Shown in pieces: positions 9,149-18,045 of a stretch of DNA of 64,000 nt. The notes beneath the pieces are model-generated. The model did not search any database and had not been told where the DNA came from. It was given only the letters and a program-made list of their open reading frames with translations. Numbering within the stretch: the first letter of the stretch is position 1; every line of letters starts with the position of its first letter. Source of the stretch: Luteibacter sp. UNCMF331Sha3.1 (GTDB lineage: Bacteria; Pseudomonadota; Gammaproteobacteria; Xanthomonadales; Rhodanobacteraceae); the NCBI RefSeq assembly GCF_900109915.1, contig NZ_FOBU01000001.1:118083-182082 (forward strand), written 5' to 3'. Position numbers and translations under genes: made by a program.

Positions 9149-9974
9149 CATGAACGAAGTCGCCTCCCAGCCGGGCTTCGGCACGTCGCCCCATGCCTCC
9201 GGCGTGGACCTGGGCCAGGTGGCGCCGAAGATGTTCGCGCGCGACGTGAACTTCCACTACAACGATTTCCATGCGCTCAAGAACATCTCGATGGACGTGC
9301 CGGAGAAGAAGGTCACGGCCATCATCGGCCCGTCCGGCTGCGGCAAGTCCACGCTGCTGCGCATCTTCAACCGCATCTACGCGATCTATCCCGGTCTGCG
9401 CGCCAGCGGCGAGATCATCCTCGACGGCGAGAACATCCTCGACCCGAAGTACTCGCTGAACCGCCTGCGCAGCAAGGTGGGCATGGTGTTCCAGAAGCCC
9501 GTGCCGTTCCCGATGACCATCTTCGAGAACGTGGCCTACGGCATCCGCCACCACGAAAAGCTCTCGCGCGCCGACATGGAAAACCGTGTCGAGCAGGCGC
9601 TGCGCGGCGCCGCGCTGTGGGACGAGGTGAAGGACAAGCTGAAGAACAGCGCGCTCGGTCTCTCCGGCGGCCAGCAGCAGCGCCTGTGCATCGCCCGCGG
9701 CATCGCCCTGAAGCCGGAAGTGCTGCTGCTCGACGAGCCGACCTCGGCGCTCGACCCGATCGCCACCAGCCGCATCGAGCAGCTGGTGGAAGAGCTGAAG
9801 AAGGACTTCACGATCGTCATCGTCACGCACAACATGCAGCAGGCCGCGCGCGTCTCGGACATGACGGCCTTCATGTACATGGGCGAGCTGATCGAGTTCG
9901 ACCGCACCGAAAAGATTTTCACGAAGCCGGACAAGAAGCAGACCGAAGACTACATCACCGGCCGTTTCGGCTAA
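9141..9974 (+). CDS. pstB: Phosphate ABC transporter ATP-binding protein
   Basis: ATPase that powers phosphate import. The 277-residue protein has Walker [10 protein letters not shown] (residues 63-71), the signature [16 protein letters not shown], and Walker [14 protein letters not shown]. PstB normally heads straight into these motifs, and here there is an N-terminal extension of about 25 residues, so translation could also begin at the ATG three codons further in. It overlaps pstA by 8 bp and is followed 22 bp later by phoU. Confidence 0.96.
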   Translation: MTNMNEVASQPGFGTSPHASGVDLGQVAPKMFARDVNFHYNDFHALKNISMDVPEKKVTAIIGPSGCGKSTLLRIFNRIYAIYPGLRASGEIILDGENILDPKYSLNRLRSKVGMVFQKPVPFPMTIFENVAYGIRHHEKLSRADMENRVEQALRGAALWDEVKDKLKNSALGLSGGQQQRLCIARGIALKPEVLLLDEPTSALDPIATSRIEQLVEELKKDFTIVIVTHNMQQAARVSDMTAFMYMGELIEFDRTEKIFTKPDKKQTEDYITGRFG

Positions 9975-9996
9975 GCCCCCGATCCCGAGGCAAGCG

Positions 9997-10713
9997 ATGA
10001 ACACCACCCACCAGCACATCATCAAGAGCTACGACGACGAACTGAAGCGCCTGACGCTCGAGATCGTTCGCATGGGCGAGCTCGCCGTCGCCCAGCTCGA
10101 GGCCGCCATCGACGTCGTCGAGCGCCGCGACGAGCGCGCCGCGCAGCGCGTCGTCGACAACGACGACGCCATCGACGCCCTCGAACAGGAGATCAGCCAG
10201 GACGTCGTCCGCCTGCTCGCGCTCCGCGCGCCCATCGCGGGCGACCTGCGCAACGTGTTCGCCGCCCTGCGTATCGCCGCCGACATCGAACGCATCGGCG
10301 ATTACGCCGCCAACGTGGCCAAGCGTTCCATCCCGCTCAGCCGCGTCGCGCCGATCACGGCCGCCGGTGGCCTCGCGAACCTCGCGGAACTCGCCGCCGA
10401 CCAGCTGCGCAACGTGCTGAAGGCCTATGCCGAGCAGGACGCCGAAGCCGCGTACGAAGTCTGGAAATCCGACGCCGACCTCGACGAGGCCTATACGGTG
10501 GTCTTCCGCGCCCTCCTCACGTACATGATGGAAGACCCGCGCAACATCACGCCCTGCACGCACCTGCTCTTCATGGCGAAGAACATCGAGCGCATCGGCG
10601 ACCACGCGACCAACATCGCCGAGAACGTCTGGTTCGTGGTGCACGGCGAGCCGCTGGTGGCACCGCGCATGAAGCGCGACACCACGGCCAACCCGGACTT
10701 CGACAAGACCTGA
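9997..10713 (+). CDS. phoU: Phosphate signalling protein PhoU
   Basis: Cytoplasmic regulator that links Pst transport status to the PhoR/PhoB two-component system and restrains phosphate uptake. The 238-residue protein contains the two repeated three-helix units, with acidic metal-binding patches of the form ADIERIGDYAAN and KNIERIGDHATN. A GAGG ribosome site lies about 10 nt upstream. It is the last gene of the pst operon. phoB and phoR are not in this window. Confidence 0.95.
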   Translation: MNTTHQHIIKSYDDELKRLTLEIVRMGELAVAQLEAAIDVVERRDERAAQRVVDNDDAIDALEQEISQDVVRLLALRAPIAGDLRNVFAALRIAADIERIGDYAANVAKRSIPLSRVAPITAAGGLANLAELAADQLRNVLKAYAEQDAEAAYEVWKSDADLDEAYTVVFRALLTYMMEDPRNITPCTHLLFMAKNIERIGDHATNIAENVWFVVHGEPLVAPRMKRDTTANPDFDKT

Positions 10714-10724
10714 TCGAGGCATCC

Positions 10725-10752
10725 GGTGGGAGCCAGCCTGCTGGCTCCCACC
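10725..10752. repeat. REP-like palindrome, short form, copy 2
   Basis: Perfect 12-bp arms GGTGGGAGCCAG/CTGGCTCCCACC around a 4-nt loop, between the convergent phoU and SMR exporter genes. It equals the outer part of the 69-bp long form joined directly. Confidence 0.85.
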
Positions 10753-10755
10753 GCC

Positions 10756-11070
10756 TCATGCCGTGAGCTTCAACCCGACGATCCCCGCCACGATCAGTCC
10801 GACGCACAGCAGCCGCAACGGTTGCGCGGATTCGCCGAACAGCACGATACCCAGCGTCACGGCGCCGACCGCGCCGATACCGGTCCACACCGCATAGGCG
10901 GTTCCCAACGGCAGTTTCTTCGCGGCGAGCGCCAGCAACACGATGCTGACGACCATGGCCGCACCCGTCAGCACGCTCGGCACGAGGCGAGTAAACCCTT
11001 CGGTGTATTTCAGGCCGACGGCCCAGCCGATCTCGAACAGACCGGCGACGACGAGGATGATCCAGTACAT
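10756..11070 (-). CDS. gdx: SMR-family guanidinium exporter (SugE/Gdx type)
   Basis: Small multidrug-resistance membrane protein of 104 residues with four transmembrane helices. The essential membrane-embedded glutamate is E13 in GLFEIGW and is followed by W16, the pair typical of the Gdx/SugE guanidinium exporters rather than EmrE. Such proteins export guanidinium in exchange for protons as antiparallel dimers. The call is strengthened by a guanidine-II riboswitch directly upstream. A GGCGGAG ribosome site precedes the ATG. Confidence 0.92.
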   Translation of the reverse strand: MYWIILVVAGLFEIGWAVGLKYTEGFTRLVPSVLTGAAMVVSIVLLALAAKKLPLGTAYAVWTGIGAVGAVTLGIVLFGESAQPLRLLCVGLIVAGIVGLKLTA

Positions 11071-11090
11071 GGCTTGACTCCGCCTTTGGC

Positions 11091-11135
11091 GAGGTCGTCC
11101 CCGTTATCGAAGGCGCCGACGGGTCGTCCCGCCGG
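11091..11135 (-). promoter_or_regulatory. Guanidine-II (mini-ykkC) riboswitch
   Basis: On the minus strand two hairpins each display an ACGA loop: an 8-bp stem CCGGCGGG-ACGA-CCCGTCGG (11135-11116, one G-U pair) and a 4-bp core GGGG-ACGA-CCTC (11102-11091, one G-U pair). Two stems with ACGR loops are the defining feature of this riboswitch class. The second hairpin ends 20 nt before the exporter ATG, close to the ribosome site. Confidence 0.88.
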
Positions 11136-11215
11136 GCGGCACCGCGTTGCGCGATGCCGAGACCCATTCTACCGAAAGCATGTAACCCCCGGCTGACCAC
11201 CGATCGACCGGTACT

Positions 11216-11284
11216 GGTGGGAGCCAGCCTGCTGGCGAAGGGTGCTCGCGGTAAGCACCCTTCGCCAGCAGGCTGGCTCCCACC
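11216..11284. repeat. REP-like palindrome, long form, copy 3
   Basis: Perfect 31-bp arms (11216-11246 and 11254-11284) with a 7-nt loop. It lies downstream of the small membrane-protein gene and upstream of the exporter riboswitch. Confidence 0.9.
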
Positions 11285-11296
11285 GAAGAACATCGG

Positions 11297-11569
11297 TTAC
11301 GGCAACGGTGCAGAGGAAGCCTTACGCATCCGCAGACCACGCACGATCCCGTACACGCTGATCAGGAACCACGCCAGCTCCTGCAGGAACGCCGAGAGGT
11401 TGAACGTGCCGAAGATCAGCGACAGCAGGATGCCGAAGGCCCCCACGAGGTTCATCAGCTGGTACGGCGTGCCCTGCCCCGAGAGCTTGTGGGCCTGGAG
11501 CAGGAAGAACGCCACGAGCACCAGCGCCACGCCGACGAGGCCGGCCCAGTCGTGCCAGAACAGGTTCAT
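11297..11569 (-). CDS. Small membrane protein, CBU_0592-like
   Basis: A 90-residue protein with three hydrophobic segments. The central stretch QAHKLSGQGTPYQLMNLVGA recalls the CBU_0592-type family of small membrane proteins of unknown function. Its start codon overlaps the rlmB stop by ATGA, so it is the third, translationally coupled gene of the rnr-rlmB operon. No enzymatic motif is visible, and the family name is from memory. Confidence 0.75.
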   Translation of the reverse strand: MNLFWHDWAGLVGVALVLVAFFLLQAHKLSGQGTPYQLMNLVGAFGILLSLIFGTFNLSAFLQELAWFLISVYGIVRGLRMRKASSAPLP

Positions 11570-12312
11570 CGCTTCGCTCCTCGCTGACGCAGGGCCTCGA
11601 ACAGCACCACACCCGTGGCGACCGACACGTTTAGGCTTTCCATGCCACCGGGCATCGGGATCTTCGCGACGAAATCGCAGGTATCCCGCGTGAGCCGCCG
11701 CATGCCGTCGCCTTCGCTACCCATCACCAGGGCGATGGGACCCTTCAGGTCGATGTCGTAGATCGACTGGTCGGTATCGCCGTCGAGCCCGGTGATCCAC
11801 ACGCCGGCGTCCTTCAGCAGGCGCATGGCGCGGGCGAGGTTCGTCGCCGCGATCACCGGCACCAGGTCGGCGCCGCCAGCCGACGCGCGGCGCACGGTCG
11901 GCGTGATGCCGACCGCCCGATCCTTCGGCACGACGACCGCCGTGACGTTGGCCGCCGCGGCACTGCGCAGGCACGCGCCAAGGTTGTGCGGGTCGGTCAC
12001 GCCGTCGAGCACCAGCACGAGCGCGTTCGACCCCGCGGCATCGAGCAGCGCCGGCAGATCGTTCTCGCCACGCAGGGGTGGCGTTTCGTAACGCGCGATC
12101 ACGCCCTGATGCCGTGCTTCGCCGCCGAGCTTTTCGAGCTGCTCCTTGCCGACGGGCTTCACCGGCAGGCCCAGCTTCCGGGCCTGCGCGGCGATGTCGT
12201 TGACGCGCGCGTTCTTCGAGTTCTGCTCGATCAGTACTTCACGGACACGATCCGGGTCGTTGGCGAGGGCGCCCTCGACCGGATTGATGCCTACGATCCA
12301 CGACTCACTCAT
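11566..12312 (-). CDS. rlmB: 23S rRNA 2'-O-methyltransferase RlmB
   Basis: SPOUT-class enzyme that methylates the ribose of G2251 in 23S rRNA. The 248-residue protein has the expected N-terminal L30e-like RNA-binding domain and a C-terminal knot domain with motifs NLGACLRSA, GSEG and MPGGMESLNVSVA. It overlaps rnr upstream and the small membrane-protein gene downstream by 4 bp each (ATGA). The rnr-rlmB order is the same as in E. coli. Confidence 0.96.
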   Translation of the reverse strand: MSESWIVGINPVEGALANDPDRVREVLIEQNSKNARVNDIAAQARKLGLPVKPVGKEQLEKLGGEARHQGVIARYETPPLRGENDLPALLDAAGSNALVLVLDGVTDPHNLGACLRSAAAANVTAVVVPKDRAVGITPTVRRASAGGADLVPVIAATNLARAMRLLKDAGVWITGLDGDTDQSIYDIDLKGPIALVMGSEGDGMRRLTRDTCDFVAKIPMPGGMESLNVSVATGVVLFEALRQRGAKR

Positions 12313-15068
12313 ACCTGCGGCTTGCTCCTGGGTTTACGCGGCGCGCGCTTCGTCGCCGGCTTCGTCGTGCCGCGCTTTGCCGGCGCTGCCGGCGCCACGG
12401 CGGCCTGTTTCGGTGCCGTCTTCGCGGCAGCCTTCTTCGGGGCCGGCGCCTGCTTCGGGGCGTCGGCACGGTTACCGGTCCTCCGGCCTTCGCCGGCACC
12501 CCGGCCGCCGCGCGACGAACCGCGCTCGGCCGCCTGGACGGGTGCACGCTCGCCGCCACTGGCGGAAGCGCGCTTGCGGGCGAACGGTGCCGTCTCGGCC
12601 TCCGTGACGGGCGCCGCCTTCGAACGACGCGGCGACGCCGGTTCGACGACCTCGACCTTCTTCGCCTTCGCACCGAAGAGCTTGCCGACCGCCTTCGCGG
12701 CGCGACCGATCGCCTTGCCCGCCGCCGCCATGCCCGACTGGCGGACCGGCGTGGCGACAGGCGGCGGCACGGCCGGTCGCGGCTTCGGCAACGCTGCGAG
12801 GCGCGCGACAAGGCGGAAGTCGATCTTCCGGTCCTCGAGGCTCGCGCGCAGCACCTGCACGCTCACGTAATCGCCGAGACGGTAATGCGCCTGGGTCCGC
12901 TCGCCGGACAACAGGTGACGGACGGGATCGAACTTGTAGTAGTCGTTGGGCAGCTGCGAGACATGCACCAGACCGGACACACGCGATTCGGCCAGTTCCA
13001 CGAAGAGACCGAACGACGTCACGCCAGTGACCGTACCGGCGAATTCCTCGCCGACGTGCTTCTCCATCCACGCACACTTGAAGCGCTCGTCGACGTCGCG
13101 CTCGGCTTCCTCGGCACGGCGCTCGCGCTGCGAGCAATGCACGGCCATGGCGGCCATCTGGGTTTCGCTGTACGTGTAATCGGCCGGCTTGCCCTTGGTC
13201 AGCGCATAGCGGATGGCGCGATGCACGAGCAGGTCGGGATAGCGACGGATCGGCGAGGTGAAGTGCGCGTACGCGTCGAGCGCGAGGCCGAAGTGACCCT
13301 GGTTTTCCGGGTGATACACGGCCATGCTCTGCGCGCGGAGCAACACGGACTGGATCAGGCCCGCTTCCGGACGATCGTGCACCCGCTTCAGCAGCGCGGA
13401 GAAATCGGCCGGCGTGACTTCGTCGGCGGGCGGCATCTTCAGCTTGAACTCGCGCAGGAACTGCAGCAGGTCTTCGTACTTCTCGGCCGGCGGCGGCGCG
13501 TGCACGCGATACAGTGCCGGGATCTTCCGCTTCGAGAGGAACTTCGCCGCCTGCACGTTCGCGGCGATCATGCATTCCTCGATCAGCTTGTGCGCGTCGT
13601 TGCGATCGCTCGCACCCATCGACACCACGTCGCCCGACGGCGCGAGACGGAACTTCACTTCCGGTGTTTCGAAATCGATCGCGCCGCGGCGCTTGCGCGC
13701 CTTCGCCATGGCCTTGTACAGCCGGTGCAGCGTCTCGACCTGCGGCAGCACGTCGGCGATTTCCTGCCGGACATCCACGTTGCGCTCGCCCACCGCCTGC
13801 CACACCTTGTTGTAGGTGAGGCGCGCGTGCGAATACATCACCGCTTCGTAGAACTTCGAACGGACCACTTCGCCGTCCTCGTCCACTTCCATGTCGCAGA
13901 CCATGCAGAGCCGGTCCACCTTCGGATTCAGCGAGCAGATGCCGTTGGACAGCGTCTCCGGCAACATCGGTACGACGAAACCGGGGAAGTACGTCGACGT
14001 GCTACGTTCATACGCGTCGACGTCGAGCGGCGTGCCCACGGGCACGTAATGCGACACGTCGGCGATGGCGACGATCAGGCGGAATCCGCCGTCCTTCAGG
14101 GCTTCCGCATACACCGCGTCGTCGAAATCGCGTGCGTCCTCGCCGTCGATCGTCACCAGCGGCAGCTTGCGCAGGTCGACCTTGCCCCGGCGCTCTTCGG
14201 CCGTGACCTTCGGCTCGACTTCTTCGGCCTGGCGGATGACCTGGGGCGGGAACTCGTGCGGCAGGTCGTGACTGGCGATGGCCATTTCGACGACCAGCGA
14301 CGGCTGAAGCCGCTCGCCGAGCACGGCGCGAATGGTGCCCAGCGGGCCGCGATGCGGCGTCGGCGGATCGGTGATCTCGGCGACGACGATCTCGCCCGAG
14401 CGGGCGCCGGCGTCGCGACCGGCGGGAATCATGATGTTCTGGTGCAGGCGACGATCGTCCGGCTCGACCAGCGTCACGCCGTTCTCGACGACGACGCGAC
14501 CGACGAGGCGCGGCGAACGGCGCTCCAGCACTTCGACGATGGCGCCCTGCCGGCGGCCGCGACGGTCGATGCCGACGACGCTCGCCAGCACGCGGTCACC
14601 GTGCAGCACGGTACGCATCTGCGACGGCGAGAGGTAGAGATCTTCGCCACCCTCGTCCGGGCGAAGGAACCCGTAGCCTTCCGCGTTGGCGATCACGCGA
14701 CCGGGCAGCAGGCTGAGCTTCTGCGCCGGCGCGTAGCTGCCGCGGCGGTTACGCAGCAACTGCCCGTCGCGGATCATCGCGCCAAGGCGCTTGCCCAGCG
14801 CGTTGATCTCGTAATCGGTGAAGAGGCGCAGCGCGCGGGCGATGTCCTCGGCCGTCAACAGCTCGCCACGATCTTCCAGCAGCGCCAGGATGGCCTCGCG
14901 ACTGGGAATGGGCTGGTCGTACAGCTGGGCCTCGCGGTCGGCATGGGGATCGACCACGGGTGCCCCGTGGGTCCGGTCGCCGTACTTCGCCAACGCCTTG
15001 CCGGGCCGGCTGGCCTTCGGTTTACGAGGGCCGCGGCCGTCTTCCGAACCTTTCTTTTTCTTCGTCAC
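12309..15068 (-). CDS. rnr: Ribonuclease R with long basic tail
   Basis: Processive 3'-5' exoribonuclease that degrades structured RNA. The 919-residue protein has N-terminal winged-helix and cold-shock domains, the RNB catalytic domain (DGEDARDFDDAVYAE and the channel region around SPIRRYPDLLVHR), and an S1 domain (GTVTGVTSFGLFVEL). E. coli RNase R is 813 aa; the extra length here is a 158-residue tail (762-919) rich in Lys, Ala, Arg and Pro. The tail probably increases RNA or ribosome binding. First gene of the operon with rlmB. Confidence 0.96.
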   Translation of the reverse strand: MTKKKKGSEDGRGPRKPKASRPGKALAKYGDRTHGAPVVDPHADREAQLYDQPIPSREAILALLEDRGELLTAEDIARALRLFTDYEINALGKRLGAMIRDGQLLRNRRGSYAPAQKLSLLPGRVIANAEGYGFLRPDEGGEDLYLSPSQMRTVLHGDRVLASVVGIDRRGRRQGAIVEVLERRSPRLVGRVVVENGVTLVEPDDRRLHQNIMIPAGRDAGARSGEIVVAEITDPPTPHRGPLGTIRAVLGERLQPSLVVEMAIASHDLPHEFPPQVIRQAEEVEPKVTAEERRGKVDLRKLPLVTIDGEDARDFDDAVYAEALKDGGFRLIVAIADVSHYVPVGTPLDVDAYERSTSTYFPGFVVPMLPETLSNGICSLNPKVDRLCMVCDMEVDEDGEVVRSKFYEAVMYSHARLTYNKVWQAVGERNVDVRQEIADVLPQVETLHRLYKAMAKARKRRGAIDFETPEVKFRLAPSGDVVSMGASDRNDAHKLIEECMIAANVQAAKFLSKRKIPALYRVHAPPPAEKYEDLLQFLREFKLKMPPADEVTPADFSALLKRVHDRPEAGLIQSVLLRAQSMAVYHPENQGHFGLALDAYAHFTSPIRRYPDLLVHRAIRYALTKGKPADYTYSETQMAAMAVHCSQRERRAEEAERDVDERFKCAWMEKHVGEEFAGTVTGVTSFGLFVELAESRVSGLVHVSQLPNDYYKFDPVRHLLSGERTQAHYRLGDYVSVQVLRASLEDRKIDFRLVARLAALPKPRPAVPPPVATPVRQSGMAAAGKAIGRAAKAVGKLFGAKAKKVEVVEPASPRRSKAAPVTEAETAPFARKRASASGGERAPVQAAERGSSRGGRGAGEGRRTGNRADAPKQAPAPKKAAAKTAPKQAAVAPAAPAKRGTTKPATKRAPRKPRSKPQV

Positions 15069-15123
15069 GTAAGAACCTTTAGAGGGGGACGCGAAATAGT
15101 TTCACATCCGGAGTGCAAAATCG

Positions 15124-15152
15124 TTGACAAGTTTCCCCGACCTACCTAATCT
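15124..15152 (+). promoter_or_regulatory. Promoter of tRNA-Leu
   Basis: Consensus -35 TTGACA (15124-15129), a 17-bp spacer and a weaker -10 TAATCT (15147-15152), about 40 bp upstream of the tRNA gene. Confidence 0.65.
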
Positions 15153-15191
15153 ACGCGGCTCACGGGGCGGCAACAGCGCTTCGGGACACCT

Positions 15192-15276
<85 letters not shown>

Positions 15277-15286
15277 ATTATAGACG

Positions 15287-15318
15287 AAGCCCCGCAGCGA
15301 TGCGGGGCTTTGTTGTTT
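15287..15318 (+). terminator. Terminator after tRNA-Leu
   Basis: Perfect 10-bp stem AAGCCCCGCA/TGCGGGGCTT with a GCGA loop, followed by the T-rich TGTTGTTT. Confidence 0.92.
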
Positions 15319-15439
15319 CTGGCTTCTGGAAGCCGTGGATAGCCATCGTGCACCTCCGCTCACGACGCTCCGTTCGGAGCGGTCCCGCGTGATCGTGGCG
15401 CCGTTGCACCGCCGGTGCATTCTTTTCCGGCCATGCAAC

Positions 15440-16114
15440 TCACACCGCCGCCGCGAGCTGCTTCATCTGGCGGTTCTCATAGATGACGGTGGCACCGTCC
15501 GTCGCGCTCCGCACGAATTCCGCGACGAATGCCCGAGCGATGTCGTCCTGTTCGATCACGCCGAACTTGCCCGGAACGATGCGGCCGAGCCACGCGACGT
15601 ATCCCGGCGTGTGCGCGTTGCCCGCGATGATGCCGGGGCGGAATATCGCAAGGCGCGGAAAACCGACCGCCTGTACCGCTTCTTCCTTGAGACCCATGAC
15701 CCGGACGTAGCGGAGCCTGCTCTTTGCGCTGCTGCCGACGGCCGATAGCAGGGCGAATCGTTCGATGCCGCCCGCGCGACATCCGCGAGCGAATGCGCCG
15801 ACGACGCCGACTTCGAGTGCGATGAGCGCTTGCTCGCTCCATCGCATGCTGCCCGCACCGACGCCCACACATGACGCGCCGTAGAAGGGTTCGCCGTGCG
15901 CACCCATCTCCCGCGCAATGGCCGCAACGGCATCGCCGAACGAGGCGGCGGACGTGTCGAGCGTGACGTGACGAAGGCGGGCGTCCGCGGAAGGCCCGAC
16001 GTCCCGGCGATTGATCTGCACGACTTCCGCGCACGTCGGCTCGGCGAGCAAGCAACGCACCACGGAAGCACCAACCTGCCCCGTGCCTCCGATGATCAGC
16101 ACCCGAAATGCCAT
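15440..16114 (-). CDS. NAD(P)-binding Rossmann-fold oxidoreductase (HTATIP2/atypical SDR type)
   Basis: A 224-residue cytoplasmic protein beginning with a dinucleotide-binding motif, LIIGGTGQVGASVV. The start is the ATG with AAAGGAG about 8 nt upstream. The middle region (LLSAVGSS...YVRVMGLKEEAVQ) resembles the nucleotide-sugar epimerase or atypical SDR group, where a Tyr-x3-Lys is often degenerate. No substrate can be inferred. It is the only gene of its transcription unit. Confidence 0.78.
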   Translation of the reverse strand: MAFRVLIIGGTGQVGASVVRCLLAEPTCAEVVQINRRDVGPSADARLRHVTLDTSAASFGDAVAAIAREMGAHGEPFYGASCVGVGAGSMRWSEQALIALEVGVVGAFARGCRAGGIERFALLSAVGSSAKSRLRYVRVMGLKEEAVQAVGFPRLAIFRPGIIAGNAHTPGYVAWLGRIVPGKFGVIEQDDIARAFVAEFVRSATDGATVIYENRQMKQLAAAV

Positions 16115-16273
16115 CGCTCGCTCCTTTCGACTCGCTGAGAGCCTCCGCCACAGCATCGGTACGCTATCACGCTCCAACGGCCCGCGCGGTGGCAGCCAAA
16201 GGCATGCCGGTCACGCCGGCCTTCACCGCGAGGCGAGCAGTCGAGACGACGCACTGCAGACCGCGCTCGTGGG

Positions 16274-16303
16274 CCGTGATCCCGGCTTTCACCGGGATGA
16301 CGG
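16274..16303. repeat. Palindrome of the CGTCATCCCGG type
   Basis: Arms CCGT-ATCCCGG and CCGGGAT-ACGG around CTTTCA, with one G-G mismatch. The type is common and dispersed in many proteobacterial genomes, and reads as the spurious peptide HPGESRD in one frame. Confidence 0.6.
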
Positions 16304-16320
16304 TACGGCACCCTGCGGCC

Positions 16321-16962
16321 CTATGCTTCGATCGGCCGAGCCGAAGCCTGCAGATATGCCCGGCACATGACGGGCAGTTCCGAGCGAAGCATCGCGAGTG
16401 CGCTTGGGGACACATCGTTCTCCAGTACCGCGCGGACGATGCCGCCCAGCATCGCGCGAAAGGCATCCGTAACACGGGACAGATCGTCGAAGCGGGCGTC
16501 GCTGGCGGTGGCGAGCATCCGCGCGATCGGCGCTTCGCACCGTGCGCAGATGTCGCCCATGAGATCGGTAGTCTCCAGTTCGGTGGCCACGACATAGAGG
16601 ACCTGCGCGCCCGGCAGGTGGCGCATCTTGGCGTCGAGGTAGGCATGGACCAGGCCATCGCACATCGGCGCGAGGGGCAGGCCCCGGTAACGATCCGAGG
16701 CGGTCTCGAGCGCGAGGACGACATCGTCGAGGTAATCCTCGAGCACCGCGTAGAGCAAGGCGTCCTTGTGCGGAAAGTACTGGTACATCGTGCCCACGGA
16801 CACTCCGGCACGGCCGGCCACCCGCGTGGTGGTCAGGCCAGCCAATCCGTCGGAGCGCAAAACCTGAATCGTCGCCTCGAAAATCGCATTCACCGTGGCG
16901 GCCGAACGGGCCTGGCGCGGTCTTTTACGGGGCTTCAGGGCGTGCTCGGGGGCGGCGGGCAT
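16321..16962 (-). CDS. TetR-family transcriptional regulator
   Basis: Repressor-type DNA-binding protein of 213 residues. After a basic N-terminus, the helix-turn-helix lies at about residues 35-65, with the family-typical GVSVGTMYQYFPHKDAL. The C-terminal ligand domain ends in a TetR_C-like stretch. The start at MPAAPEH is chosen because longer versions add unrelated sequence; no strong Shine-Dalgarno is seen. It is divergent from the SDR gene at 17041, only 78 bp away, and is likely to control it. Confidence 0.88.
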   Translation of the reverse strand: MPAAPEHALKPRKRPRQARSAATVNAIFEATIQVLRSDGLAGLTTTRVAGRAGVSVGTMYQYFPHKDALLYAVLEDYLDDVVLALETASDRYRGLPLAPMCDGLVHAYLDAKMRHLPGAQVLYVVATELETTDLMGDICARCEAPIARMLATASDARFDDLSRVTDAFRAMLGGIVRAVLENDVSPSALAMLRSELPVMCRAYLQASARPIEA

Positions 16963-17040
16963 ATGCGAATGGGAAAGGCAGGCGGCAATACCTAATTCGA
17001 GGGATGGGGCTACCTCGCCCGTATTCAACAAGGAACCGCC

Positions 17041-17772
17041 ATGAATCACCAAGACCGCGTCACCCTCGTCACCGGCGCCAACAAAGGCATCGGCCTGGAA
17101 GTGGCTCGCCAGCTCGGCAAGGCCGGCCACCGCATTCTCCTAGGCGCGCGCGACGCCGGCCGCGGTCAGGCGGCGGAAGCCACGCTTCGCGGCGAAGGCA
17201 TCGACGTGCGCTTTATTCGCCTGGATCTCGCCGACGAAGCCTCGCTGGCCCGCGCGGCCGCCGACATCGAGGCCAACGAAGGCCGCATCGACGTGCTGGT
17301 GAACAACGCGGGCGTCGCGATCGAAGGCGACGGCAACGTCGCTGCCGCGAACCTCGATGCCGTGAAGCGCGTCTTCGACACGAACTACTTCGGCACGGTC
17401 GCCGTGACCCAGGCACTGTTGCCGCTGGTGAAGAAGTCGGCCGCAGGCCGCATCATCAACGTGTCCAGCCGCCTCGGCTCGATCACCTACAACGCCGACC
17501 CGACCTGGGATTTCGCCGCGGTGAAGCTGGTCGGCTACAACGCGTCGAAGGCCGCGCTGAACATGTTCAGCGTTATTCTCGCCGACGAGGTCAGGAACGA
17601 CGGCATCACCGTCCATGTCGCCTGCCCCGGCTACACGGCCACGGACCTCAACGGCAACAGCGGCACGCAGACCCTGGCCGAAGGCGCGGAGGAAATCGTC
17701 CGCCTCGCCTCGACGGCGAATGCGGCGCCCACCGGGTCGTTCACGGGTCGCGAAGGCCCCGCCCCCTGGTGA
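17041..17772 (+). CDS. Short-chain dehydrogenase/reductase (carbonyl-reductase like)
   Basis: NAD(P)H-dependent oxidoreductase of 243 residues. Cofactor motif TGANKGIG near residue 11, NNAG motif near residue 90, catalytic Ser in NVSSRLG and Tyr-x3-Lys in YNASK. AAGGAA precedes the ATG. The layout resembles plant and human carbonyl reductases (CBR1-like). The substrate is unknown. Divergent from a TetR gene, so expression is probably induced by a toxic aldehyde, ketone or similar ligand. Confidence 0.9.
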   Translation: MNHQDRVTLVTGANKGIGLEVARQLGKAGHRILLGARDAGRGQAAEATLRGEGIDVRFIRLDLADEASLARAAADIEANEGRIDVLVNNAGVAIEGDGNVAAANLDAVKRVFDTNYFGTVAVTQALLPLVKKSAAGRIINVSSRLGSITYNADPTWDFAAVKLVGYNASKAALNMFSVILADEVRNDGITVHVACPGYTATDLNGNSGTQTLAEGAEEIVRLASTANAAPTGSFTGREGPAPW

Positions 17773-18045
17773 TCGTCGACGCGCACGGCCGGGAACCCAG
17801 TCTGGCGATGGGCACGCCATCGCCACGCCACCCCGTCAAGGCGGCTCGGCAGGTCAGGGTTCCATTGCCACATCGACGCGTGCAGCGGGCCTGGCCCGAT
17901 CGCACACGACCCGGCCGGGAAACGGGTCGTCGGACAGGATGAAACGGATAACGCCGTGCGATGTCCCGCCAAGACGTGGCGGTGGTTTCGTCGCACTTTC
18001 ACAACGCTTATATTTTGTCTGACATTCCATTTGAAGAGGCTGTCG

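Noticed and set aside
7121..9184. Long minus-strand frame opposite pstC and pstA
   Set aside because: Low-complexity charged sequence caused by antisense reading of membrane proteins.
12885..15149. Long plus-strand frame opposite rnr
   Set aside because: No recognisable domain; antisense to RNase R, which is well supported.
16096..16311. Small frame reading MPYRHPGESRDHGPR
   Set aside because: HPGESRD is the known translation of a dispersed palindromic repeat, not a protein.
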